NCBI GenBank assembly: GCA_023227945.1
Contig: JALOCC010000014.1
Location: forward strand, 1-37,029
Reading direction: 5' to 3'
From: Candidatus Omnitrophota bacterium
GTDB lineage: Bacteria > Omnitrophota > Gorgyraeia > Duberdicusellales > 4484-171
Length of the DNA stretch: 37,029 bases
The notes under the pieces were generated by a model. It saw nothing but the letters and a program-made list of their open reading frames with translations, was not told the origin of the DNA and made no database searches. Position numbers and translations under genes: made by a program. Positions within the stretch are counted from its first letter, which is position 1, and each line of letters begins with the position of its first letter. Below, piece by piece: positions 1-6,708 of the stretch.

Positions 1-914
1 TCCCTTCCGGAAACACCACGCTTTGGCTCAAACAGATTTTTGTCATAACTACGAATAAAAATCTTTCCTCCTTTTGGCATAGCTTGTATGGCATTCATAA
101 TCAAATTCAAAAATACCTGCTCAAGCCTATTTTTATCAACAAGAATCTGAGGAAGATCGGCCTTTGCGTCAATATTTATATTTATATTTTCAAACTTTAT
201 TTGTGTCTTTACTAATTGCAAAGCACTTTCGAGAATGGCGTTTATATTCTCAAGTTTCAATTCCAAATTCTTTGTCTTTGCGAAATCAAGAAGCGTATTT
301 ACGATGCCATTGGCCTTCCTTGCGCTTTCCATCATCATGCAAAACGTACTATTCACATCTATTTCGCTATCAGGAAATTTTGCCTGGAGATAATTTATGC
401 CCTGGATAATTATTCCCAAAGGATTTTTTACCTCATGGGCAACACCGCTGGCGAGTAGCCCTATAGCATTTAATTTTTCAGCTTGAACAAGCTGGTCCTG
501 AGCTTCTTTAATTTGTTCATATGCTGTGCGCAATTGTTCTTCGACTTTTTTTCTTTCGCTAATATCTCTTGCGGTGCACACTATCCATGCATCATTATTA
601 CCCTGTCCGTGTATTACCGAACTGCTAAAAAGTACGGGAACTTCCCTTCCGTCTTTAGTCTGATAATAAGTTTCAATATTAAGAATGGTACCTGTACCTA
701 TCAATTTGTCCACATTGCTTTTTTTGAGTATAGATTTTTCGCAATCGCTAAAAATAATGTCAGCTTTCTTGCCTACAAGCTCTCCCTCTTTATAGCCAAC
801 TAAATAACGTAACGCCTCATTAACCACGCAAATATTTTTTTGCAGGTCTATCACCATTAAAGGGTCAATTACAAACTTATCCAAACTGTCTTTTATGTCT
901 TTAAGGGCAAACAT
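1..914 (-). CDS. PAS-domain sensor histidine kinase, 3' end cut by window edge
   Basis: This is an open frame of 304 codons that runs off the left edge. Residues about 10-125 look like a PAS sensor domain ending in the usual ARDISERK linker. A short coiled coil (about 120-148) leads to the HisKA dimerisation helix with the H-box GVAHEVKNPLG, whose H160 is the expected phosphorylated histidine. The ATPase domain begins around residue 225 with the N-box NLIMNAIQA (N270, N274); the DxGxG and later ATP boxes lie beyond the window. No membrane segment is seen, so the kinase is probably cytosolic. The ATG at 912-914 starts 3 bases after the tadA stop with no clear SD, which suggests translational coupling. 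The partner response regulator is not visible and the stimulus is unknown. Confidence 0.9.
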   Translation of the reverse strand, partial: MFALKDIKDSLDKFVIDPLMVIDLQKNICVVNEALRYLVGYKEGELVGKKADIIFSDCEKSILKKSNVDKLIGTGTILNIETYYQTKDGREVPVLFSSSVIHGQGNNDAWIVCTARDISERKKVEEQLRTAYEQIKEAQDQLVQAEKLNAIGLLASGVAHEVKNPLGIIIQGINYLQAKFPDSEIDVNSTFCMMMESARKANGIVNTLLDFAKTKNLELKLENINAILESALQLVKTQIKFENININIDAKADLPQILVDKNRLEQVFLNLIMNAIQAMPKGGKIFIRSYDKNLFEPKRGVSGR

Positions 915-917
915 GGG

Positions 918-1385
918 CTAATTAAACTTTGCCGGCTTTCTTTTATTCCGAAAGAATTCTTTCAAGAAAGCAACGCACTCCTCTTTAAGCAGTCCTTTTT
1001 TTACCTTGATTCTATGATTTAATCCTAAGTTATTGATATTAATTTTTGAGCCAAATGCTCCGGTTTTGGGATCGTCTGCGCCAAATACTACATTTGCAAT
1101 TCGCGAAAGGACAAGCGCGCCTGCACACATGCTGCAGGGTTCAACTGTAACATAAAGCGTGCAATCATTAATCCATTTTGAGCCTAAAAAATTCGTAGCC
1201 TGGGTAATAGCAATCATCTCGGCATGAGCCGTAGGGTCTTTCAGGCGTTCAACCTGATTATAGGCTTTTGCTATAATCTGATTTTTATAGACTATAATTG
1301 CGCCAACGGGTACTTCATCCTCTTCCAGGGCACATTGCGCTTGGCGCAGAGCTTTCTCCATATAGAACTTTTGCTGAATAACCAT
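918..1385 (-). CDS. tadA: tRNA-specific adenosine(34) deaminase TadA
   Basis: TadA converts A34 to inosine in the anticodon of tRNA-Arg(ACG). The 155-residue length is normal. The catalytic zinc site is complete: PTAHAEM gives the ligand H54 and the proton-shuttling E56, and EPCSMCAGA gives C84 and C87. The Lys/Arg-rich C-terminus is typical of the family. The gene lies between the GGDEF/HD-GYP gene (7-base gap) and the histidine kinase (3-base gap), so all three are probably one transcript. Its ATG has no strong SD. Guanine deaminase or other CDA-fold enzymes are possible relatives, but the spacing and sequence of the motifs are those of TadA. Confidence 0.95.
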   Translation of the reverse strand: MVIQQKFYMEKALRQAQCALEEDEVPVGAIIVYKNQIIAKAYNQVERLKDPTAHAEMIAITQATNFLGSKWINDCTLYVTVEPCSMCAGALVLSRIANVVFGADDPKTGAFGSKININNLGLNHRIKVKKGLLKEECVAFLKEFFRNKRKPAKFN

Positions 1386-1392
1386 GACTGTA

Positions 1393-2922
1393 TTACTTTA
1401 TTTTCCTAATTACCTTAAGAAATATTTTTGTAATTTTCGGATCAAAATGGTTGCCGGTTTCTTTTTTAATGATATCTATTGCTTTCTTTTTACTATAAGC
1501 CTTGCGGTAGGGCCTGTCAGAGATAAGCGCTTGATATACATCAGCTAACGATACTATCCTGGCACTCAGGGGTATCTCTTCTCCTTTTAGCCCCAAAGGA
1601 TACCCTTTACCGTCAAATCGCTCATGATGATAAAGAATGGCCGGTATAGCTCCGCGTAGAGCATGAATTTCTCTTAAAATTTCTGCTGCTGTCCAAGGGT
1701 GCCCCTTTATTATCTCTTTTTCTTTTTCGTTCAACCGCCCTTTTTTTGAAAGAATACTCTCGTTTATCCCCACCTTTCCCAAATCGTGAAGCGCAGCTGC
1801 ATGTTTAATATTCTCTATTTCTGATTGAGGTAAATTTAGCTCTTGAGCGATTTTTTCTGCTATCATTGAAGTATATTCCACATGCCTTCCAGTATAATAG
1901 TCTTTTGCTTCAATTGCCCGCGCGAATCCATAAATCATCTCTAAAAGGTCACGAGTGAGAAGGGCGTTTAGCTTTTCTATCTTGGTTTTGAAAACATCAA
2001 AACCTGCTCCTTTTTTTTCTTTTACAAACTGTTCATGTTGATGCGGCGCATAAAGAACGACCCTGTTGCCGCCTTTTTTCTTTGCCACGGTTAAACATCC
2101 ATGCAAAGCATTTATTATGTCTCTTGCATTATACACATTGTCACCCGGGAAAGAAACCACGCCAAGGCTCACTTTTATATTTATACTGAATTTTTTGTAT
2201 ATAAATTTATGCAGAGAAATTTTATCCTTCAACCTATCTGCTACCTGATAAGCGTTTTCGCGCGCTAAAAACGGAAGTATAATAAAAAATTCGTCTTCTC
2301 TCCAGCGTGTGAGCACGTCTTCATTTCGTAAGCTTTTCTTTAATAGATACACCAACTCTTTTATAATACAATCAGCAATATCGGTACTATACAGTTCGTT
2401 TATTTGCCGGAAATAATCGATATCAACGGCAATAAAAGATATATTATGCAAATGCCTTCTTGCGCGGCTTAATTCCTGGCGCGTCCGATGCAGGAAATAA
2501 CGCCAGTTGTAGCAGCTAGTGAGAGGATCTATAAGAATTATTTCTTTTATTCTTTTATCTTTATTCAAAAGCTCTCTCTCTAAATTACTAATCCGCTGCC
2601 TTTGCTCCAGAAAAACTTGTGCTTTCCCCAGCTTAAAAATAATTTCCTTCTTACTACTTTCATCGCTGAAATAATCCAGAAAACCATACATTTTGGCTTT
2701 TCCGATATTATTTTTGTCTTCTTTACAAAAATGGATAATGCAGGCACAATCGGTAAGCTGGGATATCGATGGCTTATGTTTATACACAAAATGTTCGTCA
2801 AAAACAACTACCAACAGGCCTTTGTTACGCAGATCTTTTAATTTTCTTACTTTTTTTAAAGAAAAAGGAAGGTTTAATTTCCTTTTTGAGGCTTTATCAA
2901 TGCAGTAAAAAATTTTCTTCAC
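1393..2922 (-). CDS. GGDEF (degenerate) plus HD-GYP domain protein
   Basis: This is a 509-residue cyclic-di-GMP protein. Residues 1-105 resemble a worn receiver or sensor domain and 106-128 a coiled coil. The GGDEF domain is at about 130-292 and the HD-GYP phosphodiesterase domain at about 320-505. In the GGDEF active site the two glycines are replaced (R208-E209-D210-E211-F212), while the inhibitory I-site RxxD is intact (R199-N-E-D202), so this half may bind but not make c-di-GMP. The HD-GYP half looks active: HDLGK with H379 and D380, HHE at 432-434 and DGKGYP at 437-442. The start is GTG, preceded by a strong AGGAGGA at 6 bases. It is the first gene of the tadA/kinase operon. Confidence 0.93.
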   Translation of the reverse strand: MKKIFYCIDKASKRKLNLPFSLKKVRKLKDLRNKGLLVVVFDEHFVYKHKPSISQLTDCACIIHFCKEDKNNIGKAKMYGFLDYFSDESSKKEIIFKLGKAQVFLEQRQRISNLERELLNKDKRIKEIILIDPLTSCYNWRYFLHRTRQELSRARRHLHNISFIAVDIDYFRQINELYSTDIADCIIKELVYLLKKSLRNEDVLTRWREDEFFIILPFLARENAYQVADRLKDKISLHKFIYKKFSINIKVSLGVVSFPGDNVYNARDIINALHGCLTVAKKKGGNRVVLYAPHQHEQFVKEKKGAGFDVFKTKIEKLNALLTRDLLEMIYGFARAIEAKDYYTGRHVEYTSMIAEKIAQELNLPQSEIENIKHAAALHDLGKVGINESILSKKGRLNEKEKEIIKGHPWTAAEILREIHALRGAIPAILYHHERFDGKGYPLGLKGEEIPLSARIVSLADVYQALISDRPYRKAYSKKKAIDIIKKETGNHFDPKITKIFLKVIRKIK

Positions 2923-3043
2923 CTAAATCCTCCTTGTAAATCTTGATTAATGCTGTTTATGAATTATCCGCCAGCCAATCCGCCCCTGTAGAACTTTTAC
3001 TATATTCTCAGACGTTAAGAAAAGTTAAATTCATTTATTGGAA

Positions 3044-3072
3044 ATTTTATCATATTTACAATGGTTTTACAA
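3044..3072 (-). promoter_or_regulatory. Candidate sigma70 promoter for the GGDEF/HD-GYP operon
   Basis: Read on the minus strand there is TTGTAA (3067-3072), a 17-base spacer and TAAAAT (3044-3049). The predicted transcript would have a leader of roughly 115 bases. I see no c-di-GMP (GEMM) riboswitch in that leader. The rest of 2923-3230 holds no gene that I can support. Confidence 0.4.
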
Positions 3073-3230
3073 GCATAGTGCCCGGAGAAGGGTATTGTGC
3101 TGGTTATAAAAGTACAGGAAATTTTCGATAATCTTACAAATACTGAACAACAACTGGTGGGTGGTCGTAGATGCCAACGAACCATAGAAAGGCTAATCAC
3201 AGGGTTCGCTTGAGCGTTAACAATAGGGTT

Positions 3231-3500
3231 ATATTCTGGCTCGGACGGAGCCTCATCCGGAGGCCTTGGCACTCCCTCGGACATTACGTCCTCGGTCGGC
3301 TCGCCGGAATCCGTTGTCCTTTTCCTAGATGTTGTGGAAAACCATCCCCTTCGGTTTGATGGTTTACGCTTACGAAATATTATTAACGATATTCCGGCTC
3401 AGGCGGTGCTTCGCCGGAATCCGTTGTCCTTTTCCTATATGTTGCGAGAAAACATCCCCATTTCTGGTTGGATGTTTTCTCGCGATAGGTAGGACAACGG
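3231..3500. repeat. Repeat block with 110-base-spaced direct repeats and a long hairpin at the tRNA-Ser 3' end
   Basis: TCGCCGGAATCCGTTGTCCT followed by TTTCCTA occurs at 3301-3327 and again at 3411-3437, exactly 110 bases apart. A diverged GGCTCGGACGG-type start lies at about 3239 and again near 3396. Each copy is followed by an inverted repeat; the second is very strong. Its arms are 3421-3430 with 3491-3500 (10 bp), 3434-3438 with 3485-3489 (5 bp) and 3444-3457 with 3470-3483 (14 bp, perfect), with a 12-base loop. The outer arm overlaps the last 3 bases of tRNA-Ser. The proline- and glutamate-rich reading frame through this block is judged to be repeat, not a gene. Confidence 0.8.
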
Positions 3501-3586
3501 AGAGGGAGAGATTTGAACTCTCGGTCCGTCTTTCGACAGACTTACGCTCTCCAGGCGTACCCGTTAAACCGCTCCGGCACCTCTCC
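3498..3586 (-). tRNA. tRNA-Ser(GGA)
   Basis: The cloverleaf is complete: acceptor GGAGAGG pairs with CCTCTCC, discriminator G, anticodon stem TACGC/GCGTA around the loop CTGGAGA (anticodon GGA), a long class II variable arm, and T arm GAGAG-TTCAAAT-CTCTC. It reads UCC and UCU serine codons. The CCA end is not encoded (TTG follows), so a tRNA nucleotidyltransferase must add it. The 3' end runs straight into a long palindrome. Confidence 0.96.
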
Positions 3587-3622
3587 GATAAAATATCAAG
3601 TAAACCTACCAAACAACTCAAA

Positions 3623-3696
3623 CGCCCCGAGCAAGAATTGAACTTGCAACCCTCTGGTCCGAAGCCAGATGCTCTATCCAATTGAGCCACCGGGGC
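3623..3696 (-). tRNA. tRNA-Arg(TCG)
   Basis: Acceptor GCCCCGG pairs with TCGGGGC (one G-U pair). The anticodon stem TCTGG/CCAGA encloses CTTCGGA, giving anticodon TCG. The T arm GCAAG-TTCAATT-CTTGC is intact. CCA is not encoded. It lies 36 bases upstream of tRNA-Ser on the same strand, so the pair is probably cotranscribed, perhaps together with the small genes upstream. Confidence 0.96.
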
Positions 3697-3743
3697 GAAC
3701 AATAAGGATAGATTTATTTAAAAAACTATGAAATTGAAAGCGG

Positions 3744-3839
3744 CTATTTCTTTTTTCCTTTTCTGCAGCGGGACGATTTCTTGTGAAGGTCACAATATTT
3801 TTTATTTGTTGGACCGAAAGTTTTTCTACCCTCACCCAT
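3744..3839 (-). CDS. Very small basic Cys/His protein (31 residues)
   Basis: This reading frame is too short for routine gene calls. It begins 12 bases after the stop of the zinc-ribbon gene at 3852, with an AGGT ribosome site at a sensible distance, and it ends 47 bases before tRNA-Arg. The product is strongly basic, begins MGEGRKTFGPTNKKY and carries C16-x2-H19-x5-C25 followed by a Lys/Arg tail. A small metal- or RNA-binding role is conceivable, but I do not recognise the family and the function is unknown. The coupled position after a zinc-ribbon gene and the uneven, non-random composition argue for a real gene; the short length argues for caution. Confidence 0.45.
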   Translation of the reverse strand: MGEGRKTFGPTNKKYCDLHKKSSRCRKGKKK

Positions 3840-3851
3840 ATTTACCTATAA

Positions 3852-4151
3852 TTATAAATCCAATAGTTTTCTGGCTTCCTTCTTGCCTACAGCTTTTTTG
3901 AAATCATCGAAATCAATAAAAATCGCATAAGGCATTTCTTCTTTTATCCTATGCAAATATCCACCCTCTACCCTTCTTCTAAAACCGACATATTTAAAAT
4001 TTGTGCCGCAGGCTGGGCATACGTGCGATTTTGAATCTATCCCAATTTTATGGCAAGAGAAACATTCTGCTGATAATTCTCCGATAACAATAAGAGTTTT
4101 CTCAATTTCCTGTATATTAACTTCTTCCCATACTCTTATAAAACTTCTCAT
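3852..4151 (-). CDS. Small zinc-ribbon protein, unknown function
   Basis: This 99-residue protein has a four-cysteine zinc ribbon, C30-x2-C33 and C45-x2-C48, followed by a basic stretch (GFRRR) and a C-terminal half with acidic and aromatic residues (IFIDFDDFKKA). There is no signal peptide or membrane segment, so it should be cytosolic. The ribbon plus basic patch would suit nucleic-acid or protein binding, but I cannot assign a family. No strong SD precedes the ATG. It appears to form a small unit with the 31-residue gene downstream and possibly the tRNA pair. Confidence 0.75.
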   Translation of the reverse strand: MRSFIRVWEEVNIQEIEKTLIVIGELSAECFSCHKIGIDSKSHVCPACGTNFKYVGFRRRVEGGYLHRIKEEMPYAIFIDFDDFKKAVGKKEARKLLDL

Positions 4152-4224
4152 TTTTTTATTTAGAAGGTTTCATTTGAAATTCTATACCATGTTTTACTAT
4201 ACATACCCCTTGCGCCTGTATATC

Positions 4225-4261
4225 GGTTAAATTTCTGCGAAATTTAACCGAAGCGCTTCGG
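4225..4261. repeat. Two adjoining palindromes
   Basis: GGTTAAATTT (4225-4234) and AAATTTAACC (4240-4249) form a perfect 10-bp stem with a 5-base loop. CCGAAGCGCTTCGG (4248-4261) is a perfect 14-base palindrome directly after it. The flank TACCCCTTGCGCC (4204-4216) is repeated with one change in opposite orientation at about 9970-9982, so this is part of a dispersed family. Confidence 0.75.
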
Positions 4262-4263
4262 GG

Positions 4264-4361
4264 TTAATTCGCACTATCATTTTTCCTGCGCCACGCCTGC
4301 CACGCCTGCCCTTGCGGGCAGTCAGGGCGGTCAGGGCTTGAAAAAATGATGTGCTCATTAA
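4264..4361. repeat. Bulged-stem palindromic repeat, copy A
   Basis: Outer stem TTAAT/ATTAA (4264-4268, 4357-4361), a TC x TC internal loop, stem GCAC/GTGC (4271-4274, 4351-4354), one bulged T at 4275, then stem ATCATTTTT/AAAAATGAT (4276-4284, 4342-4350). The variable middle is GC-rich, with CACGCCTGC twice in tandem. The same structure with compensating base changes occurs at 31594-31656. The stop codon of the neighbouring gene (4358-4360) lies in the outer stem. Confidence 0.8.
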
Positions 4362-4687
4362 ACTATAAACCTGTCTGCCACATTACTTATAAAAGGTATG
4401 CGTTTCATTCTGCCGGTTAAAGCGTAATAAATTCCGTAAAGAGAAAGGAAAAGAAAAAGTAAAAGCCCGGCTGCGTAAAATACTACACCTATAAAAGGCA
4501 TAAGCGACAATACTCCAACTCCTATCTCTCCGACAAACATAGCAATTCCCTGCTTTGCGTGAAAATGTGCAAAACGGTTTTCTTTCTTCCAGATGAAAGT
4601 AAAAATCCACAGGAAAAAAACATAAGATAAAGCAGCAAAAGGCGCACCGTCACGAATCTCTTCTTCCGGCAATTGAATTTGTTCCAT
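4358..4687 (-). CDS. DUF4870 / Tic20-like small membrane protein
   Basis: This 109-residue inner-membrane protein has three or four hydrophobic segments (about 16-36, 46-62, 64-86). The central HFHAKQGIAMF is the signature of the DUF4870/Tic20-like family, which usually appears as FHARQG. The bacterial members have no settled function. The ATG has a perfect AGGAGGT site 6 bases upstream. A promoter is visible at 4771-4798, so it is probably a single-gene unit bounded by the porin terminator upstream and by repeat copy A, in which its stop codon lies. Confidence 0.8.
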   Translation of the reverse strand: MEQIQLPEEEIRDGAPFAALSYVFFLWIFTFIWKKENRFAHFHAKQGIAMFVGEIGVGVLSLMPFIGVVFYAAGLLLFLFLSLYGIYYALTGRMKRIPFISNVADRFIV

Positions 4688-4770
4688 CTAACCTCCTATA
4701 TGGTTGAATTATCCTTAACGTGCCCGTTGAGAGCTTGATAATAAAAGTTATTAATTTATATCCTTTAGTA

Positions 4771-4798
4771 ATTATACTTAAATTTTATTAAAAGTAAA
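4771..4798 (-). promoter_or_regulatory. Candidate promoter for the DUF4870-like gene
   Basis: Minus strand TTTACT (4793-4798), 16-base spacer, TATAAT (4771-4776). The -10 is perfect and the -35 matches 4 of 6. It sits between the porin terminator and the gene, as expected for an independent unit. Confidence 0.5.
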
Positions 4799-4861
4799 CT
4801 CCGTTAATGACACATCACAGTTTTATTAGCGTTGGATTCAAACACGATACTATAAATAAAA

Positions 4862-4891
4862 AACCCCGTTTCGGTTACCCGAAACGGGGTT
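4862..4891 (-). terminator. Intrinsic terminator after the porin gene
   Basis: A 13-bp perfect stem AACCCCGTTTCGG / CCGAAACGGGGTT with a TTAC loop, followed on the minus strand by TTTTTTATTT. It is a textbook rho-independent terminator 20 bases after the gene end. Confidence 0.92.
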
Positions 4892-4911
4892 AATTAACTT
4901 AAGTAATTAAC

Positions 4912-6315
4912 TTAGAAGTTAAGGTTGACTCCGCCTCTTACTGAATATGCCACATCATTATTGTTGTCTGCAAAGAAATCGCCTGGTATAAACCATGCGC
5001 CAGTAAGTTTAAGCTGAACATCTTCCGTATAATCATAAGTTGCGAAAGCATCAACTTCGCTGCCAAGGTAGCCTTCTAGGTTGTTAATGCTATAAGTGTT
5101 TGCGGAATAGTAACCAAGTGGTGGAGTGTATGATGGATAGTTATCTGCTTCAGTTAGCTTGTCTGCTAGCCTCAACCAAGTGTAAGAAGCACCAAGGGTA
5201 ATATCTTCCCTCGGCATAACGGAACCATTAACTCTTGCAGCTTGAATGTTGCTGTTTGGGAAAAGCACATTGGCAATTTCGCCCAAACTCTGGTCTTCAA
5301 ACATCGGATCCCAACCAGTTAGATAACTATTGCCGTTTGCGCCTATGTCATCATTACCACTTAAATAAACATAGGTCAGTCCAAGTGTTGGGTTATACTT
5401 GGTCATAAATCTGTATTCAGCCATTGCTTCAATCGCAAATGCGCTTATGTGCCTAGCAGGATTTGCAGCAACTGCCGCAGCCTGCACATCACCGAACTGA
5501 TAAGCACCTTCTAATCCAAGGGTCATTTTTTCAAATGGATTAAATTGCGTTCTTGCACCAATTACCTGGGTAATATCCTGGTTTTCAGGCGGCTGCGAAA
5601 GAACTTTGGCATAAGATAAAGTATCTCTGTTGTTTTGTGCACCGAAATAATAAGCTTCAGTTACTCCGTCAAAAGAACCCCACTGGTAATTAGCGTTGAT
5701 ACCCCAAAGATCTACATTATCTCTAATGTATGTGTGTGGTTCATTGATTTTGGCATAAATAGCATCAATTGTCCATGGAGAAAAATCAAGAACAGCTTTT
5801 ACTGAATCGAATGATTTTCTCAAAGACAAATCGCCAAAACGATAGTTGGTGACAGATGAACTTTCAACTGTCATGTTTGTATCAGGATCGCCTACGATTA
5901 ACGCACTGCCATAACGAAGATTCTGGCGGCCTACTGTAATACTTAGAGGCTGATACAAAAATTCTTTCAGTTCAATGTAAGCAAGATCCAACGCGATGTG
6001 TTCGTTGTCACCATACGTTGTATCCGCATCGCTTGTACCTGTGTTTCCCCATGTTCTTTCGTTGATTAAACGAACAACACCGGAAACATTTTCTGTTAAA
6101 TCAGCATCAAATCTTATCCTCACTTGGGAAAGAAGATAGCTCTCTGAATCCATAGGGCTTCCATCTCCGGCTGCTCTGTTCACGCCGCCCAAAGAAAGAT
6201 CTCTGCCTACTGCCTGTTCGTTGATATCACCGCTTACTTTGATATTTTCTACAGCAGCAAATGCAGGAACGCTTAAAAGCAAAATCGCTGCCATAATTAA
6301 TAGTCTCTTACTCAT
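4912..6315 (-). CDS. Outer-membrane beta-barrel protein, alginate-export/porin-like
   Basis: The start chosen is the ATG at 6313-6315 because GGAGGGAAC precedes it by a proper distance; a longer frame back to 6369 has no ribosome site. The 467-residue product opens with a signal peptide (MSKRLLIMAAILLLSVPAFAA). The mature part is rich in alternating beta-strand patterns with aromatic girdles (INERTW, ITVGRQNLRYG, AEYRFMTKYNPTLGLTYVYLSG), and the last residue is Phe (GGVNLNF), the usual sorting signal for barrel assembly. GRQNLRYG and the overall layout resemble the alginate-export porin family. The substrate cannot be told from sequence. It has its own terminator and a long leader, so it is likely well expressed and separately regulated. 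Confidence 0.85.
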   Translation of the reverse strand: MSKRLLIMAAILLLSVPAFAAVENIKVSGDINEQAVGRDLSLGGVNRAAGDGSPMDSESYLLSQVRIRFDADLTENVSGVVRLINERTWGNTGTSDADTTYGDNEHIALDLAYIELKEFLYQPLSITVGRQNLRYGSALIVGDPDTNMTVESSSVTNYRFGDLSLRKSFDSVKAVLDFSPWTIDAIYAKINEPHTYIRDNVDLWGINANYQWGSFDGVTEAYYFGAQNNRDTLSYAKVLSQPPENQDITQVIGARTQFNPFEKMTLGLEGAYQFGDVQAAAVAANPARHISAFAIEAMAEYRFMTKYNPTLGLTYVYLSGNDDIGANGNSYLTGWDPMFEDQSLGEIANVLFPNSNIQAARVNGSVMPREDITLGASYTWLRLADKLTEADNYPSYTPPLGYYSANTYSINNLEGYLGSEVDAFATYDYTEDVQLKLTGAWFIPGDFFADNNNDVAYSVRGGVNLNF

Positions 6316-6596
6316 TAGTTCCCTCCTTTTGATCCTATTTGGTATAAAGTAAAATATATATGTACACACAAGGTTAACTACCCCTTAATTACAGGGAATG
6401 CCTTGTTATTACCAATCTATAGTTATATCATCCATGATTTTGACAGCCTTGGCTTTTTAATTTTATTCCCCACCTCCTTCTTTGCCAGTTTAAGACCGTC
6501 CGTGGATGGTATAACCGAATTAATTTGTCAATGAGATCCTTCGCTTGCGCTCAGGATGAGCCTTAAATGAAAATTTTTACAGGCTCAACTACTTCA
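6316..6596 (-). other. Long leader region of the porin gene
   Basis: About 280 bases lie between the candidate promoter and the porin ATG with no gene I can support. The stretch contains an imperfect repeat, TCATCCTGAGCGCAAGCGAAGGATCTCA with short complementary ends (about 6531-6558). It also has a small inverted repeat ACCGTCC/GGATGGT (6497-6512), and an orphan full-length SD sequence AAGGAGGTG (minus, 6471-6479) not followed by a usable start. No known riboswitch is recognised. Confidence 0.5.
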
Positions 6597-6625
6597 TTTT
6601 TAGCAAAGAAAACCTGACTTGTCAA
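6597..6625 (-). promoter_or_regulatory. Candidate promoter for the porin gene
   Basis: Minus strand TTGACA (6620-6625, perfect), 17-base spacer, TAAAAA (6597-6602, 4 of 6). It lies just after the stop of the GH94-like gene and points to the porin. Confidence 0.5.
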
Positions 6626-6708
6626 GAATTTTCTTAAAAAAATCAAAAAAAGGCAATAAATCTAAGGATTTTTAAGCTTTTTAGGGAAATTTTACTATTT
6701 TAAGAACT

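Noticed and set aside
164..803. Plus-strand frames over the histidine kinase
   Set aside because: The minus strand encodes clear PAS, HisKA and ATPase motifs; these are shadows.
2923..3043. c-di-GMP riboswitch in the GGDEF/HD-GYP leader
   Set aside because: No GEMM-type conserved core found.
3015..3284. Reading frame with a Pro/Glu-rich start across the repeat block
   Set aside because: No ribosome site; it is made of repeat sequence that recurs nearby.
3301..3500. CRISPR array
   Set aside because: Only two direct repeats, containing hairpins and no regular spacers; no cas genes.
4264..4361. Integron attC site
   Set aside because: There is a bulged, covarying stem, but the AAC...GTT core boxes are not in the right order and no integrase is present.
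6316..6369. Longer N-terminus of the porin-like protein
   Set aside because: The ATG at 6315 has a perfect SD and begins a signal peptide.
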